DNA of 64,000 nucleotides from Reyranella sp. GTDB taxonomy: Bacteria > Pseudomonadota > Alphaproteobacteria > Reyranellales > Reyranellaceae. The stretch lies in assembly GCF_004297405.1 (NCBI RefSeq), contig NZ_SCVC01000006.1, forward strand, positions 496,001 to 560,000, read 5' to 3'. The translations under genes and the position numbers were made by a program. Below, piece by piece: positions 48,810-55,722 of this stretch (position 1 is its first letter; each line of letters starts with the position of its first letter). The notes beneath the pieces were generated by a model. The model was not told where the DNA came from. It worked only from the letters and a program-made list of their open reading frames with translations, and made no database searches.

Positions 48810-49714
48810 GCTGCTACCTGCTGGGCGTTGGTGCGGACTTCCTCAAAGACCGCCTGCAGGCGCTCGTACTCGTCCGGCGCGGCCTCTTCCAGCCAGCCAA
48901 GGGGCGAGAACTTGGCCCCAGCCGGGACCGCCTGCTGGTCCTTCCACCACTTGTCGAGGGAGCCGACATGCTGGCCGGGCAGCTTGATCGTCTGGATGGC
49001 GTTGTCGGTCCACGTCTTGGCCTTCTCAGCGGCCGACTTCTTGCCGTTGGTGGCTGGAGGCTTGCCGGGCATCTCACCCTTGTTGCGGGTCGTGTCGAGG
49101 GTGCCGTCGTTCTCGGCTTCCTTGGCCCAGCCAGTGCGACGCGGCCCCGGAGGACGGAAGTCAGCGCCACCGCTTGCCGAGCCTGCAGGGCCGGGCTTGT
49201 GGGGTGTGTAGGGCGCACGCGAACTGCCCTCGATGTGGTTGCCGTCTGCGGTGTTGCCGTCGTCGTCCTCATCGGCCGTGATGCAGAGCAGGGCAGAGAT
49301 GCCGTAGCGTCGCGCGTAGCTCTGCGCCGAGCCCAGCTCCTGGTTGGTCGGCGGATACTGGCGGCCGTCCTTGACGCGCCCGCTGACGAACATCGGCGTC
49401 ACGTTGCGAATCCATTCGCCTGAGGAATGGATCAGCTTGGTTTCCACGGCATAGCCGTTTCCGTATTCAATCATGCCCTGCACGATGGCCAGCGTTTGCT
49501 CGGCAAGGGCGGGCATGGTGGCAGACCGGATGGCGTCCAGAGTGGCGTACTTGAACGTGTAGCTGCCACGATCGGACTGCACCTTAACCTCGCGATCCTT
49601 GGGGATCGGGGCGAAATTCTTCTGGGCCATCGCCAGAGCCGCCGCTAGCTTGGCCACTTCCATGGAGTGGTTTTCGGGCACCCGGGTTTCTGCGGTCATC
49701 ATCGTATCAGGCAT
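48806..49714 (-). CDS. erf: ERF-family single-strand annealing protein
   Basis: 302 residues. The ERF signature is clear: YTFKYATLDAIRSATMPALAE, VETKLIHSSGEWI, and GSAQSYARRYGISALLCI with TADEDDDGN following. The C-terminal half is low-complexity (Gly/Pro/Lys) with a separate end domain (WKDQQAVPAGAKFSPLGWLEE). It anneals complementary single strands during phage recombination and tolerates short or imperfect homology, which matters for the dispersed elements in this region. Confidence 0.88.
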   Translation of the reverse strand: MPDTMMTAETRVPENHSMEVAKLAAALAMAQKNFAPIPKDREVKVQSDRGSYTFKYATLDAIRSATMPALAEQTLAIVQGMIEYGNGYAVETKLIHSSGEWIRNVTPMFVSGRVKDGRQYPPTNQELGSAQSYARRYGISALLCITADEDDDGNTADGNHIEGSSRAPYTPHKPGPAGSASGGADFRPPGPRRTGWAKEAENDGTLDTTRNKGEMPGKPPATNGKKSAAEKAKTWTDNAIQTIKLPGQHVGSLDKWWKDQQAVPAGAKFSPLGWLEEAAPDEYERLQAVFEEVRTNAQQVAA

Positions 49715-49753
49715 GGGGTCCTCCTGTTGAAATAGGATTGAGAGAGTCGGGCA

Positions 49754-50185
49754 TCACGCACCTGCCTTTGAGAGGGTGGGGGAATTCGCTTCGCCTACTG
49801 GGGTGGCTTCACGTGCCTTGCGAAGGGCGGCGCTGGCGTCATCGCGGATGTTGAACGCCCAAGCCGTTAGGCGACCGGCATAGCCGCCAGAGGACTCCCC
49901 CTGTCTGTAGATGGGGAAAGTATCCCAGAGGTGAAGCAGATCGGGCGCTGCGGAGATAAGGCGGGCATCCGCCTCGGCATTGGCGTCGTCACTGGAGTAG
50001 TAGAGCTGCGTGACGGTCTTCCCCATTGCTACAATGCGATAGCGAACGCGCCCAAGCGGATCGCCTTTGATGGCGTCGCTATCCCAGCGCCACGGACCTT
50101 CCGTGTGAGATGCAGCAGGAGCTTTCTCCGTGACTTCACATGCGTCGACTGAGCGAGGCGTCAGCCTGTTCCTACTCTCTTCCAT
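49754..50185 (-). CDS. Ead/Ea22-like phage protein with boundary elements at both ends
   Basis: 143 residues. Core: HTEGPWRWDSDAIKGDPLGRV and EADARLISAAPDLLHLWDTF, the (A)RLI-AAPDLL pattern of lambda Ea22-type accessory proteins. N-terminal RLTPRSVDACEVTEKA and C-terminal AREATPVGEANSPT are translations of the dispersed element. Role unknown. Confidence 0.6.
   Translation of the reverse strand: MEESRNRLTPRSVDACEVTEKAPAASHTEGPWRWDSDAIKGDPLGRVRYRIVAMGKTVTQLYYSSDDANAEADARLISAAPDLLHLWDTFPIYRQGESSGGYAGRLTAWAFNIRDDASAALRKAREATPVGEANSPTLSKAGA
49778..49818 (-). repeat. Prophage boundary element, copy 5
   Basis: Minus-strand reading: AAGGCACGTGAAGCCACCC, then CAGTAGGCGAAGCGAATTCC. C-terminal coding end of 49754-50185. 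Confidence 0.7.
50128..50170 (-). repeat. Prophage boundary element, copy 6 (LTPR type)
   Basis: Minus-strand reading: GGCTGACGCCTCGCTCAGTC, then GACGCATGTGAAGTCACG. N-terminal coding end of 49754-50185; close relative of the copy at 62568. Confidence 0.65.
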
Positions 50186-50203
50186 ATATCTTCACTCCTA
50201 TTA

Positions 50204-50247
50204 GGGGAGGGGATTCACTTCGTATCGGGTTGAGAGAGCTATGCCTT
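50204..50247 (-). repeat. Prophage boundary element, copy 7
   Basis: Minus-strand reading: AAGGCATAGCTCTCTCAACC, then CGATACGAAGTGAATCCCC. Covers the 3' end of 50239-50679 and the intergenic gap to 50185. Confidence 0.6.
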
Positions 50248-50679
50248 GGTGTCCCAAGGCTCGTCGTATTCACCGGTAAGTTCGACGATGTGCGTACTGC
50301 GGGCCCCGGCAACGGATTCGACTGATGAACGCAAGACGGTGGCTGTGATCAAACCCTTCCGCCCAACGAGCCCGTAGGCCGTCACCTTCACCTTGCGCGG
50401 CGGGGGAGGAAGGAGGCGCCCGACTCGATCAATGTCTGATCTCGTCACTTCTCCATCTGAGCGCCACCAAGAGATGCGCCAGCAATAAGGTTTGCCGCCG
50501 TCTGAAACGCCTTCAACTGGAGCGCTGGTTGTGACCTCCCAGCCGAGCAGCCAGTCACCTACCGGGCAGTCCGTGGCAGCAATGACGGCGTGCGCGTTCG
50601 GCCGACTGGTCGGCACCAACGCGCGCCCCTTCTCGTCGGTCGGATAGTGCCCTGCCTCGATATGATCGCGGATGTTCAT
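50239..50679 (-). CDS. Phage protein of unknown function
   Basis: 146 residues: short N-terminal helix (MNIRDHIEAGHYPTDEKGRALVP) then a beta-rich domain with WLLGWEVTTSAP, YCWRISWWRSDGE, and VGRKGLITATVLRSS. Not recognised. No boundary element at its start, one at its end. Confidence 0.5.
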   Translation of the reverse strand: MNIRDHIEAGHYPTDEKGRALVPTSRPNAHAVIAATDCPVGDWLLGWEVTTSAPVEGVSDGGKPYCWRISWWRSDGEVTRSDIDRVGRLLPPPPRKVKVTAYGLVGRKGLITATVLRSSVESVAGARSTHIVELTGEYDEPWDTKA

Positions 50680-50702
50680 TGCATTCGGCTCCTTAGAAGA
50701 AC

Positions 50703-50745
50703 GAGGGGGTGGCTTCGCCTCGGATTGTTAGGTCTGTGCCGCGTG
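50703..50745 (-). repeat. Prophage boundary element, diverged copy
   Basis: Plus-strand reading: GGGGGTGGCTTCGCCTCGG then GGTCTGTGCC. Lies between 50679 and the end of the 50728-51108 gene. Confidence 0.45.
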
Positions 50746-51108
50746 AGTGAGGGCGTTCTTGGAGAGCTTCTTCATCAGCACAACGAGAGGGTTCACAAAC
50801 TCCACATCGATGTTGGTCTTCTTGCCCAGCTCGATGGTTGCGCCGAGGGATTCGAGGAATGCCTTCATGCGCGCTTGCTCGGGAGTGGGGAGCGCCGCGA
50901 CGTACGCCTCGGCATCCTTGAGGGCCTGTTCCGGGACCCCCCGAAACCACTTGTAGTCATGGATCACGCTCTTGCCGCGCCAGCCGAGACAGACGTTCGG
51001 CTCTGCATTCGCCTTGACGGTGAAGTCCGCGATGGGCTCCTGAAGGGCCTTTGCCACCATCCCGGTGCTAAGCGCTTCCAGGCGCTGCTTGATGTCAGCG
51101 ATGTCCAT
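50728..51108 (-). CDS. Phage protein of unknown function
   Basis: 126 residues from ATG 51108 (AGGAG eight bases upstream); a longer frame to 51195 translates a boundary element. Contains DIKQRLEALSTGMVAKALQE, ANAEPNVCLGWRGKSVIHDYKWF and PTPEQARMKAFLESLGATIELGK. Not recognised. Confidence 0.5.
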   Translation of the reverse strand: MDIADIKQRLEALSTGMVAKALQEPIADFTVKANAEPNVCLGWRGKSVIHDYKWFRGVPEQALKDAEAYVAALPTPEQARMKAFLESLGATIELGKKTNIDVEFVNPLVVLMKKLSKNALTHAAQT

Positions 51109-51138
51109 TTCAAAAGCTCCTGTTGAACAGATTGAGAA

Positions 51139-51172
51139 ACCGTCTAACGAGCGAGGCGAAGCGTGCTCTCCT
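51139..51172 (+). repeat. Prophage boundary element, diverged copy
   Basis: Minus-strand reading: GAGAGCACGCTTCGCCTCGC then TCGTTAGACGG; same core as 55204. In the 5' leader of the 50728-51108 gene. Confidence 0.5.
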
Positions 51173-51221
51173 CCTCTTAATCTTCTTGCACTCATAGACC
51201 TGTATGCAGACAGGCATGGCT

Positions 51222-51683
51222 CTATCTCCTGTCAGTAATCGGGGGTGCTTCGCCGCGCGTATCGGGCTCGCGTGGCTTCAAGGCAGACGTATCGCGCGAG
51301 TAGGGCATGATGGCGTTGATGGCGCGGGCGATGCCCTTGGCTTCGTGCACGCGACCGCGAGCAAAGGCCCCCTGCTTGCCTTCTAGGTCCCTTTGAGCGA
51401 CATCGTGGCATTGCTCGGCGGTATCCTCAGCGAGGGCATAGACCTCACGAGCGAGGGCCTTTTTATGCTCCTCAATGGCTTCGACAATTTGGACGGCGAT
51501 GAACGCAGAGCCGCTATCTCGGTGCTCCTCAAGCCAAAGCTGCCATTCGTCGGCGTTACTGATGGTCGGTCGCCGCATGTAGTGGTCGGCGCACCTTGAG
51601 ATGCCAGCATCTCCGGGACCGAGCGACGCTCCGCATTGGGAGCAAAAGGTCTTGGTGAATCGAGGCGAAGCGAACTCCCTCAC
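51222..51683 (-). CDS. Phage protein with N-terminal Cys/His module and helical body
   Basis: 153 residues. After an element-derived start (REFASPRF) comes FCSQCGASLGPGDAGISRC followed by ADH, the same putative zinc knuckle as in the SLOG gene at 46193-46714. The remainder is helical (SAFIAVQIVEAIEEHKKALAREVYALAEDTAEQCHDVAQRD). The C-terminal EPDTRGEAPPITD is again encoded by an element copy. Function unknown. Confidence 0.55.
   Translation of the reverse strand: MREFASPRFTKTFCSQCGASLGPGDAGISRCADHYMRRPTISNADEWQLWLEEHRDSGSAFIAVQIVEAIEEHKKALAREVYALAEDTAEQCHDVAQRDLEGKQGAFARGRVHEAKGIARAINAIMPYSRDTSALKPREPDTRGEAPPITDRR
51240..51280 (-). repeat. Prophage boundary element, copy 8
   Basis: Plus-strand reading: GGGTGCTTCGCCGCGCGTAT then CGGGCTCGCGTGGC. 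C-terminal coding end of 51222-51683. 22 of the core bases are shared, inverted, with 59046-59078. Confidence 0.65.
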
Positions 51684-51690
51684 GTCATCA
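51653..51690 (-). repeat. Prophage boundary element, copy 9
   Basis: Minus-strand reading: GACGTGAGGGAGTTCGCTTC, then GCCTCGATTCACC. Contains the ATG and first codons of the 51222-51683 gene. Confidence 0.6.
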
Positions 51691-52150
51691 CCTTCCCTTC
51701 CACGGGGAGGGCAAGAGGCTCTATGCCTGCAGAGCGGGCGGAAGACGCTACTGCCCTCGCGCGCTCTGTTGCGGCCTGCATTTCGCTGACCTCTGCGGAC
51801 ATGGTGTCTGTGTCGAAGAACGAGACGCCTACGTCATCTGCGGCGTTTGCTAGCCTCTCCAACGCCCCCAGCATGGCACTGCAGGCTTGATCGCGAGGGG
51901 AGGGAGAGCGGACCGCAGCCATTGCCATGGTGGCGGCGAGATTCGCGGAAGAATCATCAAGAACCGCCCGGACCACATCCCAGGCCTCGTTGAATCCAGT
52001 TACTGAGTCATCCCATCCCTCTTTCATGTCGCAAAGATGATCATTGAGGCGGTAATCAATCCTCTGCTTTAGATGCCTGATGGTTGCCTCGATCATCGAA
52101 ACATCCGCTTGTTGCGTCACCCCACCAGCGGCTTCGACGCGGGCGCTCAT
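51680..52150 (-). CDS. Phage protein of unknown function
   Basis: 156 residues from ATG 52150, coupled at both ends by ATGA overlaps. Helical throughout (SMIEATIRHLKQRIDYRLNDHL, DSVTGFNEAWDVVRAVLDDS, SAEVSEMQAATERARAVASS). Not recognised. Confidence 0.5.
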   Translation of the reverse strand: MSARVEAAGGVTQQADVSMIEATIRHLKQRIDYRLNDHLCDMKEGWDDSVTGFNEAWDVVRAVLDDSSANLAATMAMAAVRSPSPRDQACSAMLGALERLANAADDVGVSFFDTDTMSAEVSEMQAATERARAVASSARSAGIEPLALPVEGKVMT

Positions 52151-52473
52151 GCATCCCTCCTCAGTTCGGCAGCGTATTCGCGGGTTAGGTCGTCCGCGTC
52201 GGCCGCAGCTTCCAGAGCAAGAGCGCGCCCGGCATCCCCCGCCAGATATTCTTCCGCCCACTCACCGGCCATCTTCTGCATGACCGGATCGGCCTCACGG
52301 TCGACGAGACGGGCCGACACGAACTCGACTTCGTCGGGATCTGCCGGATAGCCGGGGTCGCCGTTGCGGAGATACATCGCGGCAGGGCGTCCGCGCGTGA
52401 AGTCGAACGCGATCTCCACTTCCAGATCACCTAACCCGAACGGCACGAAGGCCTGCATCTTGTGGCGGCTCAT
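52147..52473 (-). CDS. Phage protein of unknown function
   Basis: 108 residues from ATG 52473. Beta-rich start (FVPFGLGDLEVEIAFDFTRGRPAAMYLRN) with an acidic helical end (LALEAAADADDLTREYAAELRR). Coupled to both neighbours. Not recognised. Confidence 0.5.
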   Translation of the reverse strand: MSRHKMQAFVPFGLGDLEVEIAFDFTRGRPAAMYLRNGDPGYPADPDEVEFVSARLVDREADPVMQKMAGEWAEEYLAGDAGRALALEAAADADDLTREYAAELRRDA

Positions 52474-52796
52474 GCTGCGTCTCCCGCGATTAGGGAGGGG
52501 TCGGCGCAGAGGATCGTGGCAAAGGGCACGCCGCGCTTGCAGGCCATGAGAGCAACGGGTTCGGCGCGCTCCCATTCGCCCTGTTCGTACTCGGCGTATG
52601 CCCACCACGCCTCGTTCAGCGTGTCGTAGTGGCTGAACTCCAGCGACTCCTTGTACGGAGGGAGAGGTGACTTATCCCGCCACCTGGAGATGACCACAAA
52701 CCCCGTGGCCTGCTGGATGGCGATGTCCGATGCGCGAGGCGTCAGCGCACACGATTGTGCATCGCCTCGTTCAATGTGAAGGCTGTCCGGCGCCAT
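52470..52796 (-). CDS. Phage protein of unknown function
   Basis: 108 residues from ATG 52796. The N-terminal SCALTPRASDIAI is element-derived; the core reads GFVVISRWRDKSPLPPYKE and FSHYDTLNEAWWAYAEYEQGEWERAE. Not recognised. It starts one base after the stop of the upstream gene. Confidence 0.5.
   Translation of the reverse strand: MAPDSLHIERGDAQSCALTPRASDIAIQQATGFVVISRWRDKSPLPPYKESLEFSHYDTLNEAWWAYAEYEQGEWERAEPVALMACKRGVPFATILCADPSLIAGDAA
52721..52758 (-). repeat. Prophage boundary element, diverged LTPR-type copy
   Basis: Minus-strand reading: GCGCTGACGCCTCGCGCATC then GGACATCGCC. Near the 5' coding end of 52470-52796. Confidence 0.5.
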
Positions 52797-52797
52797 G

Positions 52798-53208
52798 CTA
52801 CGCTCCAATCTCGGAGCGGCGAGCGATGGCGCGATCAAACAGCGCCAGCACGTCAGCGTGGGTGGTGTTGGCGTCATCGTTGAACGCAATGATGTCGGCC
52901 GCCTCCGGCTCGGGAGGAAGATATGCCCGCAGCCAGTGGAGAGCCGCGTGCATTACTTCGGAGTGCGTGGCCATGGCCTTGTAGGCCGCGTCGCAGGCCA
53001 TAACAGTGCATCGCTGGACACGACCGTCTGGTCCTTCGCTAACCGCGCCACAGGGGCTCCAGTCGCGCTCATCAGCGATGATGGCGCGAGCCATTACGAG
53101 CAATCGGAGCACACTGTCGGTTTCAACCGGCTTCGCTTCAGGAAGGACACGGCCCTCGATCGAGCGAAACGAAGTCAGTTCCAACTCTTCAACGGTATCA
53201 CGTGGCAT
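52798..53208 (-). CDS. First gene of the leftward operon, unknown function
   Basis: 136 residues, ATG 53208 with GGGAGTGAGAG upstream. Contains VLRLLVMARAIIADERDWS, CTVMACDAAYKAMATHSEVMHAALHWL and THADVLALFDRAIARR. Not recognised. It lies directly behind the OL operators, so it should be the earliest leftward product after induction. Confidence 0.55.
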   Translation of the reverse strand: MPRDTVEELELTSFRSIEGRVLPEAKPVETDSVLRLLVMARAIIADERDWSPCGAVSEGPDGRVQRCTVMACDAAYKAMATHSEVMHAALHWLRAYLPPEPEAADIIAFNDDANTTHADVLALFDRAIARRSEIGA

Positions 53209-53240
53209 CTCTCACTCCCGTCTAAGGACAGGAGGAGTAT

Positions 53241-53277
53241 TGCCGTATTGGCATCAAATGGCAATGCCAAAATGGCA
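53241..53277 (-). promoter_or_regulatory. OL operators and leftward promoter PL
   Basis: Two 13-bp sites of form TGCCR-N3-TGGCA: TGCCGTATTGGCA (53241-53253) and TGCCAAAATGGCA (53265-53277). On the minus strand TTGCCA (-35), 17 bases, AATACT (-10) places the first site inside the promoter spacer. The 14-base string TGCCGTATTGGCAT recurs inverted at OR. Confidence 0.7.
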
Positions 53278-53349
53278 TCTACCGAAACACAAAGTATCCA
53301 CCGCGGGAATTGGCCCCGCGGTGACAGTGTCGTCAGGTATGCGGCGTTG

Positions 53350-54042
53350 TTAGGTACCTAACAAGTCGGCCAGCGGCATGACCCGGTACATGTGAAGCAC
53401 CTGCTTACGCTGATACTCAAGCACCTTGGGTGGATTGTACTGCTCTAGTCGAACTGTGGCGGTCGTGACGGAGACCAGCTTCTTGATAAGCGCTTTACGC
53501 TCATCCTTGGAGGTCGGTCCCTCTACAATCTCCACAACAACGTGATCGCCTGGAGCTGGCGGGCGGGCTCGCTCTATGAAGACGAGTTCCCCCGGTTCGT
53601 ATCGCGGGACCATTGAAAGGTCCTCAACGTATGCGCCGAATACATCGGCTCTTCCTTCTAATCTGGGCGGACGGCGCGCCCAGTCAATCGGATCGCCGTT
53701 CATTTGAAAGAAGCCCCCACCGCCGGAGACCGTTCCGAGAATCGGAACATTCCGCGGCATGGTAGAGCGTAGGGGCGGGTTTAGGCTTGCGTCAATGTTT
53801 GGCGCAGCCGTAGTGCGACTTACGGGAGCAAGAGTCTCCGCATCGCCTGCAAAAAACCTTCGCATCTTCTCTGCTTCGCTAGCCAGAATTTTGCGCCGCC
53901 CTTTCACCATCTTGTTAACAGTCGTCGACGCGACCCCAAGGTATCGCGCGAGGTCGGCCTGACTCTTGCCCGAGCTAGCGAGTTGATTTGAAAGCCATTT
54001 TGCATCCATGCCCCATGATGCCGTGACGGGCTGATCTTCCAT
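53350..54042 (-). CDS. CI-like phage repressor with S24 autocleavage domain
   Basis: 230 residues from ATG 54042 (ATG 54009 is an alternative). N-terminal helix-turn-helix (SQADLARYLGVASTTVNKMVKGRRK) and a C-terminal LexA-type peptidase: ILGTVSGGGGFF near the cleavage site, catalytic Ser in YVEDLSMVPRYEPGE, and Lys in KALIKKLVSV. It maintains lysogeny and should be cleaved after RecA activation. Operators flank the gene on both sides. Confidence 0.88.
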   Translation of the reverse strand: MEDQPVTASWGMDAKWLSNQLASSGKSQADLARYLGVASTTVNKMVKGRRKILASEAEKMRRFFAGDAETLAPVSRTTAAPNIDASLNPPLRSTMPRNVPILGTVSGGGGFFQMNGDPIDWARRPPRLEGRADVFGAYVEDLSMVPRYEPGELVFIERARPPAPGDHVVVEIVEGPTSKDERKALIKKLVSVTTATVRLEQYNPPKVLEYQRKQVLHMYRVMPLADLLGT

Positions 54043-54044
54043 AT

Positions 54045-54089
54045 TGCCAGATTGGCTAGAAGTATTGACGTGGCAATGCCAATACGGCA
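54045..54089 (+). promoter_or_regulatory. OR operators and rightward promoter PR
   Basis: TGCCAGATTGGCT (54045-54057) and TGCCAATACGGCA (54077-54089) have the same 5-3-5 layout as OL. TTGACG at 54065-54070 serves as -35 with the second site in the spacer; the -10 would fall at 54088-54094, so the cro-like transcript is nearly leaderless. Confidence 0.65.
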
Positions 54090-54095
54090 TCATCC

Positions 54096-54344
54096 ATGGC
54101 CATGAGCATTGCCGTTCGAGAAACCATCAAGACCGTCGGCGTCGACCGACTGCATCGCTTTTCCGGCATTCCGATTCGCACCCTGTACAACTGGAGTAAG
54201 GCCGACAAATTGCCGGGGAAGGGTGCGACCCTCGAATGGCGGTTGAGCCAATTCAAGGTCGCGGCAGCGCAGGCGGCGGCTGAAAAGGCCCGCGAAGAGC
54301 TCACCGAGCGCATGGCGCCCGCCCGCAAGCGGAGGGCCGCGTAA
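54096..54344 (+). CDS. Cro-like regulator
   Basis: 82 residues. The helix-turn-helix VGVDRLHRFSGIPIRTLYNWSKADKLPG occupies residues 13-40; the tail is a basic helix (AAAEKAREELTERMAPARKRRAA). Divergent from the repressor with the OR sites between them, so it is the expected Cro or Cro-like antagonist. ATG 54102 is an alternative start. Confidence 0.75.
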   Translation: MAMSIAVRETIKTVGVDRLHRFSGIPIRTLYNWSKADKLPGKGATLEWRLSQFKVAAAQAAAEKAREELTERMAPARKRRAA

Positions 54345-54712
54345 TGTCTCGCCGAGACGCCGTTGGGTGGGGCGGCCCTGAATACATGGCGCTGTTGCGT
54401 GAGGGGCAGCGCAAGGCCCAGCAGCGCATGAAGGCGGGCGAAGGATTCTTGTATGTGGCTGCCGTCACGGGGGCCGACATCATTAAGATTGGCTTCTCCC
54501 TCAGGCCTGAGGCGCGGGTTAAGCACCTCAAGGGAAGGTTTGGCGTCTCCGCGACGCTCGAAACCATGACACCCGGCTCTCATCAGCAAGAGCGCCATCT
54601 TCATATCGATCTGCGCGAGCATCACCTGCCTGGATACGGCTGCCGTGAATTCTATCCGCGCTCCGTCCTTTCTCATCCAGCGATCCCGGACGGCCTGAGA
54701 AAGGCAGCCTGA
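54344..54712 (+). CDS. GIY-YIG-superfamily protein (T5orf172/MUG113-like)
   Basis: 122 residues. FLYVAAVTGADIIKIGFSLRPEARVKHLKG corresponds to the T5orf172 signature (in pieces FLYVAAV and KIGFSLRPEARVKHL), followed by QQERHLHIDLREHHLPGYG and REFYP. Family members are predicted nucleases of phage genomes. It follows the Cro-like gene by a 1-base overlap. Confidence 0.7.
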   Translation: MSRRDAVGWGGPEYMALLREGQRKAQQRMKAGEGFLYVAAVTGADIIKIGFSLRPEARVKHLKGRFGVSATLETMTPGSHQQERHLHIDLREHHLPGYGCREFYPRSVLSHPAIPDGLRKAA

Positions 54713-54715
54713 CCC

Positions 54716-54799
54716 ATGACCCTCGCCATCCTCCTCACCCTTATCTGGCTCAGCGCTATTGCTGTGGTGGCTCCTAATTTTGGGGAGGCGGCACAATGA
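54716..54799 (+). CDS. 27-residue single-span membrane peptide
   Basis: MTLAILLTLIWLSAIAVV followed by APNFGEAAQ: one membrane helix and a short tail. Its ATG is 3 bases after the upstream stop, and its TGA overlaps the next ATG by 4 bases, the same spacing seen for the real genes of this operon. Possible phage inhibitor of a membrane process; function unknown. Confidence 0.5.
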   Translation: MTLAILLTLIWLSAIAVVAPNFGEAAQ

Positions 54800-55173
54800 C
54801 GGAACTGGCTTCGCCTCGCGTCGATAGGGCCGTACTTCTCGCGCTCGCGGAGCGCTGTCAGCGAGAGGAGCCGGGTCGGAAACTGGATGCGGCGATCGCG
54901 GCGGCTACAGGATGGCAACACATCCACACCCATTACGGCACCCCCGTTGGGGAGCTTCCGGGCTATCCGGATGACTGGGACACGATACCGTTTTTCAGCA
55001 CCAGCCTCGACGCTGCCGCAACACTCGTGCCGCCGAACAGGTTCGGATGGACCGTGGAAAGCAAAGTTGGGGGCGCCAGAGCGAATGCAACGGTTGGCCG
55101 GAAGCACTTCGGATTTGCGGAAACCGAGGCAATGGCACTCTGCGCCGCCGCCCTCAAAGCAAAGGCAGCCTAA
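54796..55173 (+). CDS. Phage ABA-sandwich-type protein
   Basis: 125 residues. The LASPRVDRAVLL start is element-derived; the core TTTGW-like ATGWQHIHTHYGTP and the pattern STSLDAAATLVPPNRFGWTVESK with TEAMALCAAALKAKAA match the small phage ABA sandwich family. Role unknown. Confidence 0.65.
   Translation: MTELASPRVDRAVLLALAERCQREEPGRKLDAAIAAATGWQHIHTHYGTPVGELPGYPDDWDTIPFFSTSLDAAATLVPPNRFGWTVESKVGGARANATVGRKHFGFAETEAMALCAAALKAKAA
54801..54840 (+). repeat. Prophage boundary element, copy 10 (ASPR type)
   Basis: GGAACTGGCTTCGCCTCGCG then TCGATAGGGCCGTAC. Encodes the N-terminal ELASPRVDRAV of the gene at 54796. Confidence 0.65.
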
Positions 55174-55176
55174 CCC

Positions 55177-55377
55177 ATGGACGCCAAGCAACTGGAAGAG
55201 GATGTGGGTGCTTCGCCTCGCTCGTTCGGCAGTCCCTCCAATGACCCGCGAAAGTTCAGCGGCGAGCGTGGAGACAAGATATCGGCCGCCTACAAGCGCC
55301 GCACTCGGCCGCAGCGCATCGGAGCGAGCGCGCTGCCGTGGGTCCTCGACGAGGACTTTGAAGAGATGAGCTACTGA
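55177..55377 (+). CDS. Small basic phage protein
   Basis: 66 residues. VGASPRSFGSP near the N-terminus is element-derived; then NDPRKFSGERGDKISAAYKRRTRPQRIG, ending acidic (LDEDFEEMSY). Stop directly abuts the next ATG. Not recognised. Confidence 0.5.
   Translation: MDAKQLEEDVGASPRSFGSPSNDPRKFSGERGDKISAAYKRRTRPQRIGASALPWVLDEDFEEMSY
55204..55232 (+). repeat. Prophage boundary element, copy 11
   Basis: GGGTGCTTCGCCTCGCTCG then TTCGGCAGTCC. N-terminal coding end of 55177-55377. Confidence 0.5.
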
Positions 55378-55722
55378 ATGCTCACCCAGCGCCAGCGCGA
55401 TCTCCTGACGTTCCTGGAGGGCTATATCCGGGCTAACGGCGGCGTGTCGCCGTCTTATCGGGAAATGGCGCGTGCGCTGGGGTTGAAGTCGCAATCCGGC
55501 ATTCATCGCCTCATCGGCGGCCTTGAGGAGCGCGGCTTTATCGAGCGGCGCCAGCGGCTTCGTCGTTCGATCTCGATCGTGGAGCCAGACGCGTCCGTCG
55601 ATGATTTCCGGAAGCTGTTCTCGCGCATCTTTGCGGAGCAGGGACCGGACATCGCGCTCGCCGTCCTCGGTGATCTGATTCGCGACCTTCAGCCGGTCGT
55701 CCCGACTGCGGAGATCCACTAG
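55378..55722 (+). CDS. LexA-type winged-helix protein without protease domain
   Basis: 114 residues. LTQRQRDLLTFLEGYIRANGGVSPSYREMARALGLKSQSGIHRLIGGLEERGFIERR (in pieces QRDLLTFLEGYI, SPSYREMARALGLKS, IHRLIGGLEERGFI) is the LexA DNA-binding domain. The S24 domain is absent; instead there is a short helical tail. It could bind host SOS boxes constitutively or act as a phage regulator. Abuts the previous stop. Confidence 0.72.
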   Translation: MLTQRQRDLLTFLEGYIRANGGVSPSYREMARALGLKSQSGIHRLIGGLEERGFIERRQRLRRSISIVEPDASVDDFRKLFSRIFAEQGPDIALAVLGDLIRDLQPVVPTAEIH

